Positions 16,650 through 25,272 of a stretch of 64,000 bases of DNA are shown in pieces (the first letter of the stretch is position 1; every line of letters starts with the position of its first letter). A program made the translations under genes and the position numbers. The notes under the pieces are model-generated. The model did no database searches. It was given only the letters and a program-made list of their open reading frames with translations, and had not been told where the DNA came from. The DNA is from Pseudomonas lalucatii (GTDB taxonomy: Bacteria > Pseudomonadota > Gammaproteobacteria > Pseudomonadales > Pseudomonadaceae), in assembly GCF_018398425.1 (NCBI RefSeq), contig NZ_JADPMV010000001.1, positions 2,604,001-2,668,000 on the forward strand. Direction: 5' to 3'.

Positions 16650-16705
16650 GGGGAAGCTCGCAGCCGGGCCCGGGCGGCGCCCGGGCTATGGCTGCTAGAC
16701 GCTCG

Positions 16706-16736
16706 AGGGCCGGCGCTGATCACAGCAGCCGGCCCT
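16706..16736 (-). terminator. Hairpin downstream of the SbtB-like gene
   Basis: AGGGCCGGC and GCCGGCCCT form a perfect nine-base stem, with the apex partly paired. It lies ten bases beyond the PII-like gene stop on the minus strand. There is no T-run, so it may be a processing or Rho-assisted end rather than an intrinsic terminator. Confidence 0.45.
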
Positions 16737-16745
16737 TGGCGCGGG

Positions 16746-17048
16746 TCAGAATTTCTGCGGGCGCAACACCTCGACCGTGGCCAGGTAGCAGATCATCGCG
16801 TAGTCGGCGTAGTAGTGTTGTTGCAGGTGCTCGGCCAGCTGCTCGGCCAGCTCGCGGGCGCAGATGATCTCCACGCGGATATTGCCCTCGGTGTCCCAGC
16901 CGGCGCTGCGCACGCCGTGGCCACCGCGGCCGCGGGCATCGGTGATGGTCCAGCCGGGGGCGCCGAGGTGCTCCAGGTCGGCCACCAGCTTCTTCTCCAG
17001 GGCCGCCTCGCAGATCACGGTGAGCAGGGTACGGGTCGATGCGTTCAT
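16746..17048 (-). CDS. PII-like signalling protein (SbtB-type)
   Basis: The 100-residue product resembles SbtB-like PII proteins, with ALEKKLVADLEHLGAPGW at the start, then a glycine-rich loop (GRGGHGVRSAGWD) in place of the T-loop and NIRVEIICA in the core strand. In cyanobacteria SbtB binds adenyl nucleotides and controls the bicarbonate transporter SbtA. The upstream gene here encodes an SbtA-like permease with a one-base gap, so the pair is surely co-transcribed and the regulatory relation probably holds. It lacks the uridylylation-site context of GlnB/GlnK. Confidence 0.82.
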   Translation of the reverse strand: MNASTRTLLTVICEAALEKKLVADLEHLGAPGWTITDARGRGGHGVRSAGWDTEGNIRVEIICARELAEQLAEHLQQHYYADYAMICYLATVEVLRPQKF

Positions 17049-17049
17049 G

Positions 17050-17991
17050 TCAGAGCCCCCAGGCGATGAGTCGTTCGGCCAAGCCGTGGTAGAGCGGAAT
17101 GCCGATCAGGATGTTGAAGGGGAAGGTGATCCCCAAGGACGCGGTCAAGGACAGCGAGGGGTTGGCCTGGGGCAACGCCAGGCGCAGGGCCGCCGGCACG
17201 GCGATGTAGGAGGCGCTGGCCGCCAGGGTGGCGAGCATGGCCGTGCCGCCCAGCGACAGGCCCATGAAGCGCGCCAGCAGGGCGCCGATCAGCGCGCCGA
17301 TCAGCGGCATCAGCAGGGCGAAGCTCACCAGGCGCAGGCCGAACTGCTTCAGCGAACCGAGCTGACCGGAGGCGATCAGGCCCATTTCCAGCAGGAAGAA
17401 CGCCAGCACCGGCTTGAACATGCTGGTATACAAAGGCTCCAGCGGCTTGATCGCCTCCTTGCCGGCCACCGCGCCGATGATCAGGCCGCCGAGCAGCAGC
17501 ATGATGCTCTTGCCGAGGAAGATCTCCCGGCCCAGTTCGCCCCAGTGGGTGTCGCGGCTGATGCCCTTGGCCAGGACGATGCCGACCAGGATCGCCGGGA
17601 TCTCCAGGATGGCCACGAACAGGGGCATGTAGCTCTCGAAGGCGATGTCGCGGGAGACCATGTAGGCGACCACCACGGCGAAGGTACCGGCGCTGACCGA
17701 ACCGTAGTGCGCCGCCACCGCCGCCGCATTGATGCGGTCGAAGCGCAGGCCGCGCAGCAGGGTGAAGGCCAGCAACGGCAGGAAGACGCCCAGGCCCAGC
17801 ACCAGCAGCGCCTGCAGCAACAAGGTCGCACTGGCGTGCTCCACCAGTTCCACGCCGCCGTGCAGGCCGATGGCCAGCAGCAGGATGATCGACAGCGTCT
17901 CGTACAGCGCCGGCGGCAGCTTCAGCTCGCTCTTCAGCAGGCCGGCGGCCAGGCCGAAGACGAAGAACAACACTACGGGATCGATGCCCAT
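17050..17991 (-). CDS. SbtA-like sodium-dependent bicarbonate transporter
   Basis: The 313-residue membrane protein matches the SbtA (DUF897) family, with about ten membrane segments in two inverted halves. Landmarks are LLLAIGLHGGVEL, AAHYGSVSAGTFAVV in the first half and ATLAASASYIAVPAALRLALPQANPS in the second. SbtA in cyanobacteria imports bicarbonate with sodium. In this heterotroph the gene is immediately followed by its PII-like partner and lies downstream of both pyruvate carboxylase subunits on the same strand. Supplying bicarbonate to that enzyme is a reasonable inference. A terminator separates it from pycB, so it probably has its own promoter. Confidence 0.85.
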   Translation of the reverse strand: MGIDPVVLFFVFGLAAGLLKSELKLPPALYETLSIILLLAIGLHGGVELVEHASATLLLQALLVLGLGVFLPLLAFTLLRGLRFDRINAAAVAAHYGSVSAGTFAVVVAYMVSRDIAFESYMPLFVAILEIPAILVGIVLAKGISRDTHWGELGREIFLGKSIMLLLGGLIIGAVAGKEAIKPLEPLYTSMFKPVLAFFLLEMGLIASGQLGSLKQFGLRLVSFALLMPLIGALIGALLARFMGLSLGGTAMLATLAASASYIAVPAALRLALPQANPSLSLTASLGITFPFNILIGIPLYHGLAERLIAWGL

Positions 17992-18029
17992 CTCACGCTC
18001 CTGATCCGGCCGACAACCTTCGACCGGGC

Positions 18030-18054
18030 AAAAAAAGGGAGCCTTGCGGCTCCC
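18030..18054 (-). terminator. Rho-independent terminator of the pyc operon
   Basis: On the minus strand GGGAGCC / GGCTCCC with a four-base loop is followed by seven T residues. It lies about 60 bases after the pycB stop, between it and the sbtA-like gene. Confidence 0.9.
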
Positions 18055-18113
18055 AGAGGACTCACTCGTTACAAGACGTTCTAAAGCCTAGCCGGCGATA
18101 CATGCGGCGGCCT

Positions 18114-19919
18114 TCATTCGATCTCGATCAGCACTTCGTCCGGGTTGACCCGGTCGCCCTTGGCCACATGCACGGCCTTGACCGTGCCGGCGATCGGCGC
18201 CTGCACCTCGGTCTCCATCTTCATCGCCTCGGTGATCAGCACCGCCTGGCCGGCCTTGACCGCGTCGCCTTCCTTGACCAGCACATCGACGATGTTGCCC
18301 GGCATGCTGGTGCTGACGTCACCCGGCGCCGCGGCGGCCTTGCGCTTGCCGCCGGCGGCGCCGACGAACTCGTTGAGTGGCTCGAACACCACCTCTTCCG
18401 GCATGCCGTCGATGGACAGGTAGAAGTGACGCTTGCCGTCGCCCTTGACGCCGACGCCGGTGATGTCGACCCGGTAGCTCTCGCCGTGCACGTCGACCAC
18501 GAACTCGGTGGGCACGCCCTCGCCGCCCGCCGGTCTGGCGCCGCCGGCCTCGGGAATCGGCAGCAGCGCCTCGGGGGTCAGGGTGCCGGCCTCGCGCTCC
18601 TCGAGGAACTTGCGGCCGATGTCGGGGAACATGGCGTAGGTCAGCACGTCCTCCTCGGACTTGGCCAGGGCGCCGATCTCGCCGCGCAGCTTGACCATCT
18701 CCGGCTTGAGCAGGTCGGCCGGGCGCACGTCGATCACTTCCTCGCTGCCGATCGCCTGCTTGCGCAGCTGCTCGTTGATCTCGCCCGGGGCCAGGCCGTA
18801 GCGGCCCTGCAGGTAGAGCTTCACCTCGTTGGTGATGGTCTTGTAGCGCTCGCCGGCGAGCACGTTGAACACCGCCTGGGTGCCGACTATCTGCGAGGTC
18901 GGGGTGACCAGCGGCGGGAAGCCGAGGTCCTCGCGCACCCGCGGGATTTCCGCGAACACCTCGTTGATGCGGTCCAGGGCGCCCTGCTCCTTGAGCTGGT
19001 TGGCCAGGTTGGACATCATCCCGCCCGGCACCTGGTTGACCTGCACGCGGGTATCCACGGCGGTGAACTCGCTCTCGAACTGGTGGTACTTCTTGCGCAC
19101 CGCGTAGAAGTACAGGCCGATCTCCTGCAGCAGCTCCAGGTCCAGGCCGGTGTCGTACGCGCTGCCCTTGAGGGCGGCGACCATCGACTCGGTGCCCGGG
19201 TGGCTGGTGCCCCAGGCGAAACTGGAGATGGCCGTGTCGATATGGTCGGCGCCGGCCTCGATGGCCTTGAGCTGGCACATGGCGCCGAGCCCGGCGGTGT
19301 CGTGGCTGTGGACGAACACCGGCAGGTCGACCTCTTCCTTCAGCGCCTTGACCAGGTCGTAGGCCGCGTACGGGGTGAGCAGGCCGGCCATGTCCTTGAT
19401 CGCCACAGAGTCGATGCCCATGGCCTGCATGGCCTTGGCCTGTTTGACGAACGCCTCGACCGTGTGCACCGGGCTGACGGTGTAGGCCAGGGTGCCCTGG
19501 GCGTGCTTGCCGGCGGCCTTGGTCGCCTCGATGGCCACGCGCAGGTTACGCACGTCGTTCATGGCGTCGAAGATGCGGAACACGTCGATGCCGTTGACCG
19601 CCGCCTTGGCCACGAAGGCCTTGACCACGTCGTCGCTGTAGTGGCGGTAGCCGAGCAGGTTCTGTCCACGCAGGAGCATCTGCAGGCGGGTGTTGGGCAG
19701 TGCCGCCTTGAGCTGGCGCAGGCGCTCCCAGGGGTCCTCCTTGAGGAAGCGGATGCAGGCGTCGAAGGTGGCGCCGCCCCAGACTTCCAGGGACCAGTAG
19801 CCGACCCGGTCGAGCTTGTCGCAGATCGGCAGCATGTCTTCGGTGCGCATGCGCGTGGCCAGCAGCGACTGGTGGGCGTCGCGCAGGATGGTGTCGGTGA
19901 CGGTGATCTTCTTAGACAT
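18114..19919 (-). CDS. pycB: Pyruvate carboxylase subunit B (carboxyltransferase and biotin carrier)
   Basis: The 601-residue protein has an HMGL-like carboxyltransferase barrel at about residues 1-290 (TDTILRDAHQSLLATRM; GGATFDACIRFL), a conserved PYC/OADA domain, and a C-terminal biotinyl domain with the biotin lysine in EAMKMETEV. With PycA it carboxylates pyruvate to oxaloacetate to refill the citric acid cycle. The same architecture occurs in oxaloacetate decarboxylase alpha subunits, but the adjacent biotin carboxylase gene and absence of membrane subunits favour pyruvate carboxylase. The gap after pycA is 11 bases. Confidence 0.93.
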   Translation of the reverse strand: MSKKITVTDTILRDAHQSLLATRMRTEDMLPICDKLDRVGYWSLEVWGGATFDACIRFLKEDPWERLRQLKAALPNTRLQMLLRGQNLLGYRHYSDDVVKAFVAKAAVNGIDVFRIFDAMNDVRNLRVAIEATKAAGKHAQGTLAYTVSPVHTVEAFVKQAKAMQAMGIDSVAIKDMAGLLTPYAAYDLVKALKEEVDLPVFVHSHDTAGLGAMCQLKAIEAGADHIDTAISSFAWGTSHPGTESMVAALKGSAYDTGLDLELLQEIGLYFYAVRKKYHQFESEFTAVDTRVQVNQVPGGMMSNLANQLKEQGALDRINEVFAEIPRVREDLGFPPLVTPTSQIVGTQAVFNVLAGERYKTITNEVKLYLQGRYGLAPGEINEQLRKQAIGSEEVIDVRPADLLKPEMVKLRGEIGALAKSEEDVLTYAMFPDIGRKFLEEREAGTLTPEALLPIPEAGGARPAGGEGVPTEFVVDVHGESYRVDITGVGVKGDGKRHFYLSIDGMPEEVVFEPLNEFVGAAGGKRKAAAAPGDVSTSMPGNIVDVLVKEGDAVKAGQAVLITEAMKMETEVQAPIAGTVKAVHVAKGDRVNPDEVLIEIE

Positions 19920-19930
19920 ATCTCAAATCC

Positions 19931-21346
19931 TCACAGGCCAGCGTGGGCGGCAATGGCAGTGGCGATGGCGATGGCCAGGTGCGACGGGTTGCGCTTGATC
20001 GAGTACTCGGTCAGCTCCGGGTGGCTCTCGACGAAGCTGGTGTTGAACTGGCCGCTGCGGAACTCCGGATTGCGCAGGATCTCCTGGTAGTAGGCCGCGG
20101 TGGTCTTGACCCCCTGCACACGCATGTCGTCCAGGGCGCGCAGGCCACGGTCCATCGCCTCCTCCCAGGTCAGCGCCCAGACGATCAGCTTCAGGCACAT
20201 GGAGTCGTAGTAGGGCGGAATGGTGTAACCGGTGTAGATCGCCGTGTCGGTGCGCACGCCGGGGCCGCCGGGGGCGTAGTAGCGGGTGATCTTGCCGAAG
20301 CTGGGCAGGAAGTTGTTCTTCGGGTCCTCGGCGTTGATGCGGAACTGCAGGGCGAAGCCGCGGTGGATGATGTCTTCCTGCTTGACCGACAGCGGCAGGC
20401 CGCTGGCGATGCGGATCTGCTCGCGGACGATGTCCAGGCCGGTGATTTCCTCGGTGATGGTGTGTTCCACCTGCACCCGGGTATTCATCTCCATGAAGTA
20501 CACCTCGCCCTCGGCGAGCAGGAACTCCACGGTGCCGGCATTCTCGTAGCCCACCGCCTGCGCCGCGCGCACCGCCAGGTCGCCGATATAGGCGCGCTGC
20601 TCGGGGGTCAGCTGCGGGCTGGGGGCGATCTCGATGAGCTTCTGGTTACGCCGCTGGATCGAGCAGTCGCGCTCGTACAGGTGCACGGTGTTGCCGTGGC
20701 TGTCGGCGAGGATCTGCGCCTCGATGTGCTTGGGGTTGACGATGCACTTCTCGAGGAACACCTCGGCCGAGCCGAAGGCCTTGGTCGCCTCGGAGATCAC
20801 CCGCGGATAGGCCTGCTCCAGCTCCTCGCGGCTGTTGCAGCGGCGGATGCCGCGGCCGCCGCCGCCGGAGGTGGCCTTGAGCATCACCGGGTAGCCGATG
20901 CGCTCGCCTTCGCGCAGCGCCTCGGCGAGGTCGGCGACGTTGCCTTCGGTGCCCGGGGTGACCGGCACCCCGGCCTTGATCATGCTGCGCCGGGCCTCGG
21001 TCTTGTCGCCCATGCGGCGGATCACCTCGGCCGAGGGGCCGATGAACTTGATCCCGCGCTCGGCGCAGATCTCCGCCAGTTCGGCGTTCTCCGAGAGGAA
21101 GCCGTAGCCGGGGTGCAGGGCGTCGCAGCCGGTCTCCACCGCCAGGTTGACCAGCTTGCGCGGGTTCAGGTAGCCGGCCAGCGGGTCGGCGCCGATGCCG
21201 TGGGCCTCGTCGGCACGCTTGACGTGCAGGGCCATGCGGTCGGCGTCGGAATAGATGGCCACCGAGCGGATGCCCATCTCGGCGCAGGCGCGCACGATGC
21301 GCACGGCGATCTCACCGCGGTTGGCAATCAGGATTTTCTTGATCAC
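19931..21346 (-). CDS. pycA: Pyruvate carboxylase subunit A (biotin carboxylase)
   Basis: The 471-residue protein is an ATP-grasp biotin carboxylase. It begins IKKILIANRGEIAVRI and contains the ATP-binding KATSGGGGRGIR, EKCIVNPKHIE, the MNTRVQVEHTITEEITG region with catalytic residues, and FRINAEDP. It carboxylates the biotin on PycB using bicarbonate and ATP. It is the first gene of the operon pycA-pycB and is divergent from a LysR gene, as in P. aeruginosa. The accC gene of fatty-acid synthesis is a paralogue, but the pycB neighbour fixes the role. Confidence 0.94.
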   Translation of the reverse strand: MIKKILIANRGEIAVRIVRACAEMGIRSVAIYSDADRMALHVKRADEAHGIGADPLAGYLNPRKLVNLAVETGCDALHPGYGFLSENAELAEICAERGIKFIGPSAEVIRRMGDKTEARRSMIKAGVPVTPGTEGNVADLAEALREGERIGYPVMLKATSGGGGRGIRRCNSREELEQAYPRVISEATKAFGSAEVFLEKCIVNPKHIEAQILADSHGNTVHLYERDCSIQRRNQKLIEIAPSPQLTPEQRAYIGDLAVRAAQAVGYENAGTVEFLLAEGEVYFMEMNTRVQVEHTITEEITGLDIVREQIRIASGLPLSVKQEDIIHRGFALQFRINAEDPKNNFLPSFGKITRYYAPGGPGVRTDTAIYTGYTIPPYYDSMCLKLIVWALTWEEAMDRGLRALDDMRVQGVKTTAAYYQEILRNPEFRSGQFNTSFVESHPELTEYSIKRNPSHLAIAIATAIAAHAGL

Positions 21347-21487
21347 AAGCTTTTTCCTCGGCCAGGCTCAGATAATCGGTTGCTCGCGCGCCGGCACAAG
21401 CCGGTCGGCGCGTGACCGCCGTCCAGCTAGCGGTCGCGGTATCACCCTACGCCGAACAACGAATTACCCAAAATCAATAATAATTTG

Positions 21488-21510
21488 ATTGGCTATAAGT
21501 AATAGCTAAT
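21488..21510. promoter_or_regulatory. Probable LysR operator in the pycA-pycR intergenic region
   Basis: A 23-base dyad runs ATTgGCTAT, a five-base centre, then ATAGCtAAT, so that the nine-base arms differ at one pair. It has the T-N11-A character of LysR sites and lies 49-71 bases before the GTG start of the LysR gene, within an AT-rich stretch between the divergent genes. Confidence 0.65.
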
Positions 21511-21558
21511 GCATCCTTGCGGGACGCCCATCCAGGCCGCCGCCATTCGAGGTACAAG

Positions 21559-22521
21559 GTGCGTAAGTCATTGATGCGCATGACATTGCGCCAACTCCAG
21601 GTGTTCCGCTCGGTGTGCCAGCAGCGCTCCTACAGCCGCGCCGCGGAGGAGATGTCGCTGACCCAGCCAGCCGTCAGCCTGCAGATTCGTCAGCTGGAGG
21701 AACTGCTCGGCCAGCCGTTGTTCGACTATGTCGGCAAGAAGCTGCACCTGACCGACGCCGCCGAGGCCCTGCAACGGGCCAGCGCCGACATCTTCGGCCG
21801 CCTGGAGAGCCTCGACATGCAGCTGGCCGACCTGCAGGGCTCGCTGCAGGGGCAGCTGAGCCTGGCCGTGGAGTCCAGCGCCAAGTACTTCGTTCCCCAC
21901 CTGTTCGCCGAATTTCGCCGGGAATACCCCGAGGTCAGCCTGCAGCTGGTGGTGGTCAATCACGCCCAGGCGCTCAAGCGCCTGAGCGCCAACCGCGACG
22001 ACCTGCTGATCATGTCCCTGGTGCCCTCGGACATGGCCCTGGAATTCCTGCCTTTCCTCAACAACCCCATAGTCGCCGTGGCGGCGCCCGACCATCCGCT
22101 GTGCGCCCGCCAGCAGCTGAGCCTGCAGGACCTGAGCGCCTGGCCGCTGCTGGTGCGTGAGCCCGGCTCGGGTACGCGCCGGGCCTGCGAGGAGTACTGC
22201 CACCAGAAGCGCGCGCACTTCGCCCAGACCCTGGAGGTGGGCTCCACCGAGGGTCAGGCGGAAGGGGTGATCGCCGGCCTGGGCCTGGCCCTGCTGCCGC
22301 GTCATGCGGTGCGCCGCGAACTGGCCCAGGGGGTGCTGCGCGAGCTGCCGGTGACCGAGCTGCCGCTGCTGCGCAGCTGGTGTGTGGTGCACCCGCGGGG
22401 CAAGTACCTGTCGCCGGTGGCCCAGGCCTTCTTCGCCTTCGTGCGCCAGCGGCGCAGCCAGATCAGCGAGCTGGCCGAGCGCTTCGCCGGCCCAGGGAAT
22501 GGGCCGCCGCCAGGTAATTAG
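21559..22521 (+). CDS. pycR: LysR-family regulator of pyruvate carboxylase (PycR-like)
   Basis: The 320-residue product has a LysR helix-turn-helix (YSRAAEEMSLTQPAVSLQI) and an effector domain of the CysB/CbbR type. GTG at 21559 is chosen as start because GAGG lies six bases upstream and the resulting MRKSLMRMTLRQLQ matches the P. aeruginosa PycR N-terminus; a TTG 42 bases upstream is not supported. It is divergent from pycA. In P. aeruginosa PycR activates the pyc genes and affects virulence. The 3' end overlaps a small convergent ORF. Confidence 0.88.
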   Translation: MRKSLMRMTLRQLQVFRSVCQQRSYSRAAEEMSLTQPAVSLQIRQLEELLGQPLFDYVGKKLHLTDAAEALQRASADIFGRLESLDMQLADLQGSLQGQLSLAVESSAKYFVPHLFAEFRREYPEVSLQLVVVNHAQALKRLSANRDDLLIMSLVPSDMALEFLPFLNNPIVAVAAPDHPLCARQQLSLQDLSAWPLLVREPGSGTRRACEEYCHQKRAHFAQTLEVGSTEGQAEGVIAGLGLALLPRHAVRRELAQGVLRELPVTELPLLRSWCVVHPRGKYLSPVAQAFFAFVRQRRSQISELAERFAGPGNGPPPGN

Positions 22522-22687
22522 CGGCGATCAGCTCGGGATAGTCGGACAGCTGCTGCTGCAGCAGGCGCTGCTCGGCGTAGCTCTCGATGGCGCGGCGGTA
22601 TTCCATGCGCCGCTGGTCCAGCAGCTTGCGGCGGGTCTTGGCATCGAGCTTGGCGTGCGACTGCGCTTCATCCACATAGCGAGGCAT
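22463..22687 (-). CDS. Small conserved-looking pseudomonad protein
   Basis: This 74-residue ORF encodes a charged protein with DAKTRRKLLDQRRMEYRRAI and ELIAANYLAAA. The arginine- and lysine-rich first half resembles small pseudomonad proteins of unknown function with a TRRKLxDQRRM core, from memory. Its 3' end overlaps that of the convergent LysR gene by 59 bases. No membrane segment or signal is seen. A TGGGAGTC ribosome-like site lies upstream. Function unknown. Confidence 0.6.
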   Translation of the reverse strand: MPRYVDEAQSHAKLDAKTRRKLLDQRRMEYRRAIESYAEQRLLQQQLSDYPELIAANYLAAAHSLGRRSARPAR

Positions 22688-22792
22688 GTTCTGACTCCCA
22701 GGCTGACTCTCGGAAGTCTCAGCATGCGCGCGCCCCGTGACGCTTTGACGGCGCGGCGATGACGCTGCGGTGACCGCGCCGCCGGCGCGGGC

Positions 22793-23662
22793 TCAGTGCT
22801 CCTCGACCGTCTTCACCGACTTGGGCGACAGGCGCAGGCTGCGCAGGCTGCGCTTGACGCTCTTGAGGTGGTTGACCAGGCTCGGCCCGCGGGCCATGGC
22901 CACGCCCATGGCGAGCACGTCGATCACCACCAGGTGGGCGATGCGCGAGGTCAGCGGGGTGTAGATCTCGGTGTCTTCCTGCACGTCGATGGCCAGGTTG
23001 ACCGTGGCCAGGTCGGCCAGGGGGGTCTGGCTCGGGCACAGGGTGATCAGGGTGGCGCCCGACTCGCGCACCAGGTTGGCGGTGATCAGCAGGTCCTTGG
23101 AGCGTCCCGACTGGGAGATGCAGATGGCCACGTCGCTGGGCTTGAGGGTCACCGCGCTCATCGCCTGCATGTGCGGATCGGAATAGGCGGCGGCGGTGAG
23201 CAGCAGGCGGAAGAACTTGTGCTGGGCATCGGCGGCCACCGCGCCCGAGGCGCCGAAACCGTAGAACTCCACGCGCTGGGCCTGGGCGATCGCCGCGATG
23301 GCCTGCTGCAGCGCCTGGGAGTCGAGGTGCTCGCGCACCTCCATCAGGGTGTGCAGGGTGGTGTCGAAGATCTTCAGGCTGAAGTCGGCGACCGAGTCGT
23401 CCTCGTGGATGGCGAACTGGCCGAAACTGGCGCCGGCGGCCAGGCTCTGCGCCAGCTTGAGCTTGAGGTCCTGGAAGCCGCCGCAGCCGATGGCCCGGCA
23501 GAAACGCACGATGGTCGGCTCGCTGATGCCGACGCTGTGCGCCAGCTCGGCCATGGAGCTGTGCATCACCGCTGCCGGGTCGAGCAGTACGTAATCGGCG
23601 ACCTTGAGCTCCGACTTGCGTAACAGGTGGCGGGACTGGGCGATGTGCTGCAACAAATTCAC
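22793..23662 (-). CDS. RpiR-family regulator, HexR-like
   Basis: The 289-residue protein has an N-terminal RpiR helix-turn-helix (MAELAHSVGISEPTIVRFCRA, here about residues 37-57) and a C-terminal SIS sugar-phosphate domain (VEFYGFGASGAVA; ICISQSGRSKDL). It resembles HexR, which senses KDPG and controls hexose catabolism. Because the neighbourhood is pyc-zwf rather than zwf-pgl-eda, it is likely the HexR paralogue found beside the extra zwf of pseudomonads, not HexR itself. It is divergent from zwf, with palindromic TTGTAGT elements between. Confidence 0.88.
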   Translation of the reverse strand: MNLLQHIAQSRHLLRKSELKVADYVLLDPAAVMHSSMAELAHSVGISEPTIVRFCRAIGCGGFQDLKLKLAQSLAAGASFGQFAIHEDDSVADFSLKIFDTTLHTLMEVREHLDSQALQQAIAAIAQAQRVEFYGFGASGAVAADAQHKFFRLLLTAAAYSDPHMQAMSAVTLKPSDVAICISQSGRSKDLLITANLVRESGATLITLCPSQTPLADLATVNLAIDVQEDTEIYTPLTSRIAHLVVIDVLAMGVAMARGPSLVNHLKSVKRSLRSLRLSPKSVKTVEEH

Positions 23663-23747
23663 AAGATTAGGCTCGGCTTTGAGGATGGCGAATCCGTCGC
23701 TCGCCCCGCAGCCGAGGGGCGACTCGGTTATGATCGGGGCAGACGGG

Positions 23748-23774
23748 TTGTAGTGATCTTGTAGTTATACTACA
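23748..23774. promoter_or_regulatory. HexR-type operator at the zwf promoter
   Basis: TGTAGT (23760-23765), a TAT centre and ACTACA (23769-23774) make a perfect palindrome. A second TTGTAGT starts 11 bases earlier (23748-23754). HexR sites in pseudomonads have the TTGT...ACAA type. TATACT inside the palindrome could also be a -10 element, so binding would block transcription. Confidence 0.68.
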
Positions 23775-23818
23775 TGACTGCCGGCCCCGCACGGCCAAAC
23801 CGAGTCGGAGTTCCTGCT

Positions 23819-25261
23819 TTGAGCATTTCCTGTGACATGCTGGTCTTTGGCGGCACCGGCGACCTCGCCCTGCACAAGCTGCTGCCCGCGCTCTACCACC
23901 TGCACCGCGACGGCCGCCTGCACGCCGACATGCGCATCCTCGCCCTGGCCCGCAGCCCACACAGCCGCGCCGCCTATCAGGCCCTCGCCGAACGCCGCTG
24001 CCGCGCCCAGGTGGCCCGCGCCGACTTCGACGAGGCCAGTTGGCATGGCTTCGCCGCGCGCCTCGACTACTTCGCCATGGACGCCGGCCAGAGCGCCGAC
24101 TTCGGCCGCCTGGCCAAGCACCTGGGCGACGCCGCCGAGCGCGTGCGGGTCTACTACCTGGCCACCGCGCCGGACCTGTTCGAGGACATCGCCGCCCACC
24201 TGCAGATCGCCGGCCTGGCCGGGCCCAAGGCGCGCATCGTGCTGGAGAAGCCGATCGGCCACTCGCTGGCCTCGGCCCAGGCGATCAACGCGGCGATCGG
24301 CGCGGTGTTCGACGAGTCGCGGGTGTTCCGCATCGACCACTACCTGGGCAAGGAGACCGTGCAGAACCTGATGGCGCTGCGCTTCGCCAACGCGCTGTTC
24401 GAGCCGGTGTGGCGCGCCGGGCACATCGACCACGTGCAGATCAGCGTGTGCGAGACCCTCGGCGTGGAGAACCGCGGCGGGTACTACGACCAGGCCGGGG
24501 CGATGCGCGACATGGTGCAGAACCACCTGTTGCAGCTGCTCTGCCTGGTGGCCATGGAGGCGCCGGTGCGCTTCGACGCCGAGGCGGTGCGCAACGAGAA
24601 GGTGAAGATCCTCGAGGCGCTCAAGCCGCTGTCCGGCCTCGACGTGCAGGACAAGACCGTGCGCGGCCAGTACACCGCCGGCAAGATCGGCGGCCAGGAG
24701 GTGCCGGCCTACTACTTCGAGAAGCACGTGGACAACGACAGCGACAGCGAGACCTTCGTCGCCATCCAGGTGGAGATCGACAACTGGCGCTGGGCCGGCG
24801 TGCCCTTCTACCTGCGCACCGGCAAGCGCATGGCGCGCAAGGCCTCGGAGATCCTCATCCAGTTCAAGCCGGTGCCGCACCGCCTGTTCGGCGACGGCGA
24901 GGCCAACCGCCTGCTGATCCGCCTGCAGCCGGAGGAGCGCATCAGCCTGCAGCTGATGGCCAAGAACCCGGGCAAGGGCATGCGCCTGAAACCGGTGGAA
25001 CTGGACCTCAACCTGGCCCACGCCTTCAGCACGCAGCGCCGCTGGGACGCCTACGAGCGCCTGTTGCTGGACGTGATCGAGGGCGACTCGACGCTGTTCA
25101 TGCGCCGCGACGAGGTGGAGGCCGCCTGGGAGTGGATCGACCCGATCATCCAGGGCTGGCACCAGCACTACCAGAGCCCGCGCCCCTACCCGGCCGGCAG
25201 CAACGGCCCGGAGCAGTCGCAGAATCTGCTGGAGCGCCACGGCCGGCGGTGGGCGGACTGA
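23819..25261 (+). CDS. zwf: Glucose-6-phosphate 1-dehydrogenase
   Basis: The 480-residue enzyme oxidises glucose-6-phosphate to 6-phosphogluconolactone with NAD(P). It has the nucleotide-binding FGGTGDLALHKLLPAL, the active-site RIDHYLGKETVQN, and DMVQNHLLQLL. I place the start at TTG 23819, which has GGAG eight bases upstream. An earlier in-frame ATG at 23774 falls inside the operator palindrome and lacks a ribosome site, and a later ATG lies at 23837. It is probably a second zwf, since pgl and eda are absent next to it. The divergent RpiR gene is its likely regulator. Confidence 0.92.
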   Translation: MSISCDMLVFGGTGDLALHKLLPALYHLHRDGRLHADMRILALARSPHSRAAYQALAERRCRAQVARADFDEASWHGFAARLDYFAMDAGQSADFGRLAKHLGDAAERVRVYYLATAPDLFEDIAAHLQIAGLAGPKARIVLEKPIGHSLASAQAINAAIGAVFDESRVFRIDHYLGKETVQNLMALRFANALFEPVWRAGHIDHVQISVCETLGVENRGGYYDQAGAMRDMVQNHLLQLLCLVAMEAPVRFDAEAVRNEKVKILEALKPLSGLDVQDKTVRGQYTAGKIGGQEVPAYYFEKHVDNDSDSETFVAIQVEIDNWRWAGVPFYLRTGKRMARKASEILIQFKPVPHRLFGDGEANRLLIRLQPEERISLQLMAKNPGKGMRLKPVELDLNLAHAFSTQRRWDAYERLLLDVIEGDSTLFMRRDEVEAAWEWIDPIIQGWHQHYQSPRPYPAGSNGPEQSQNLLERHGRRWAD

Positions 25262-25272
25262 GCCGCCGCGCC

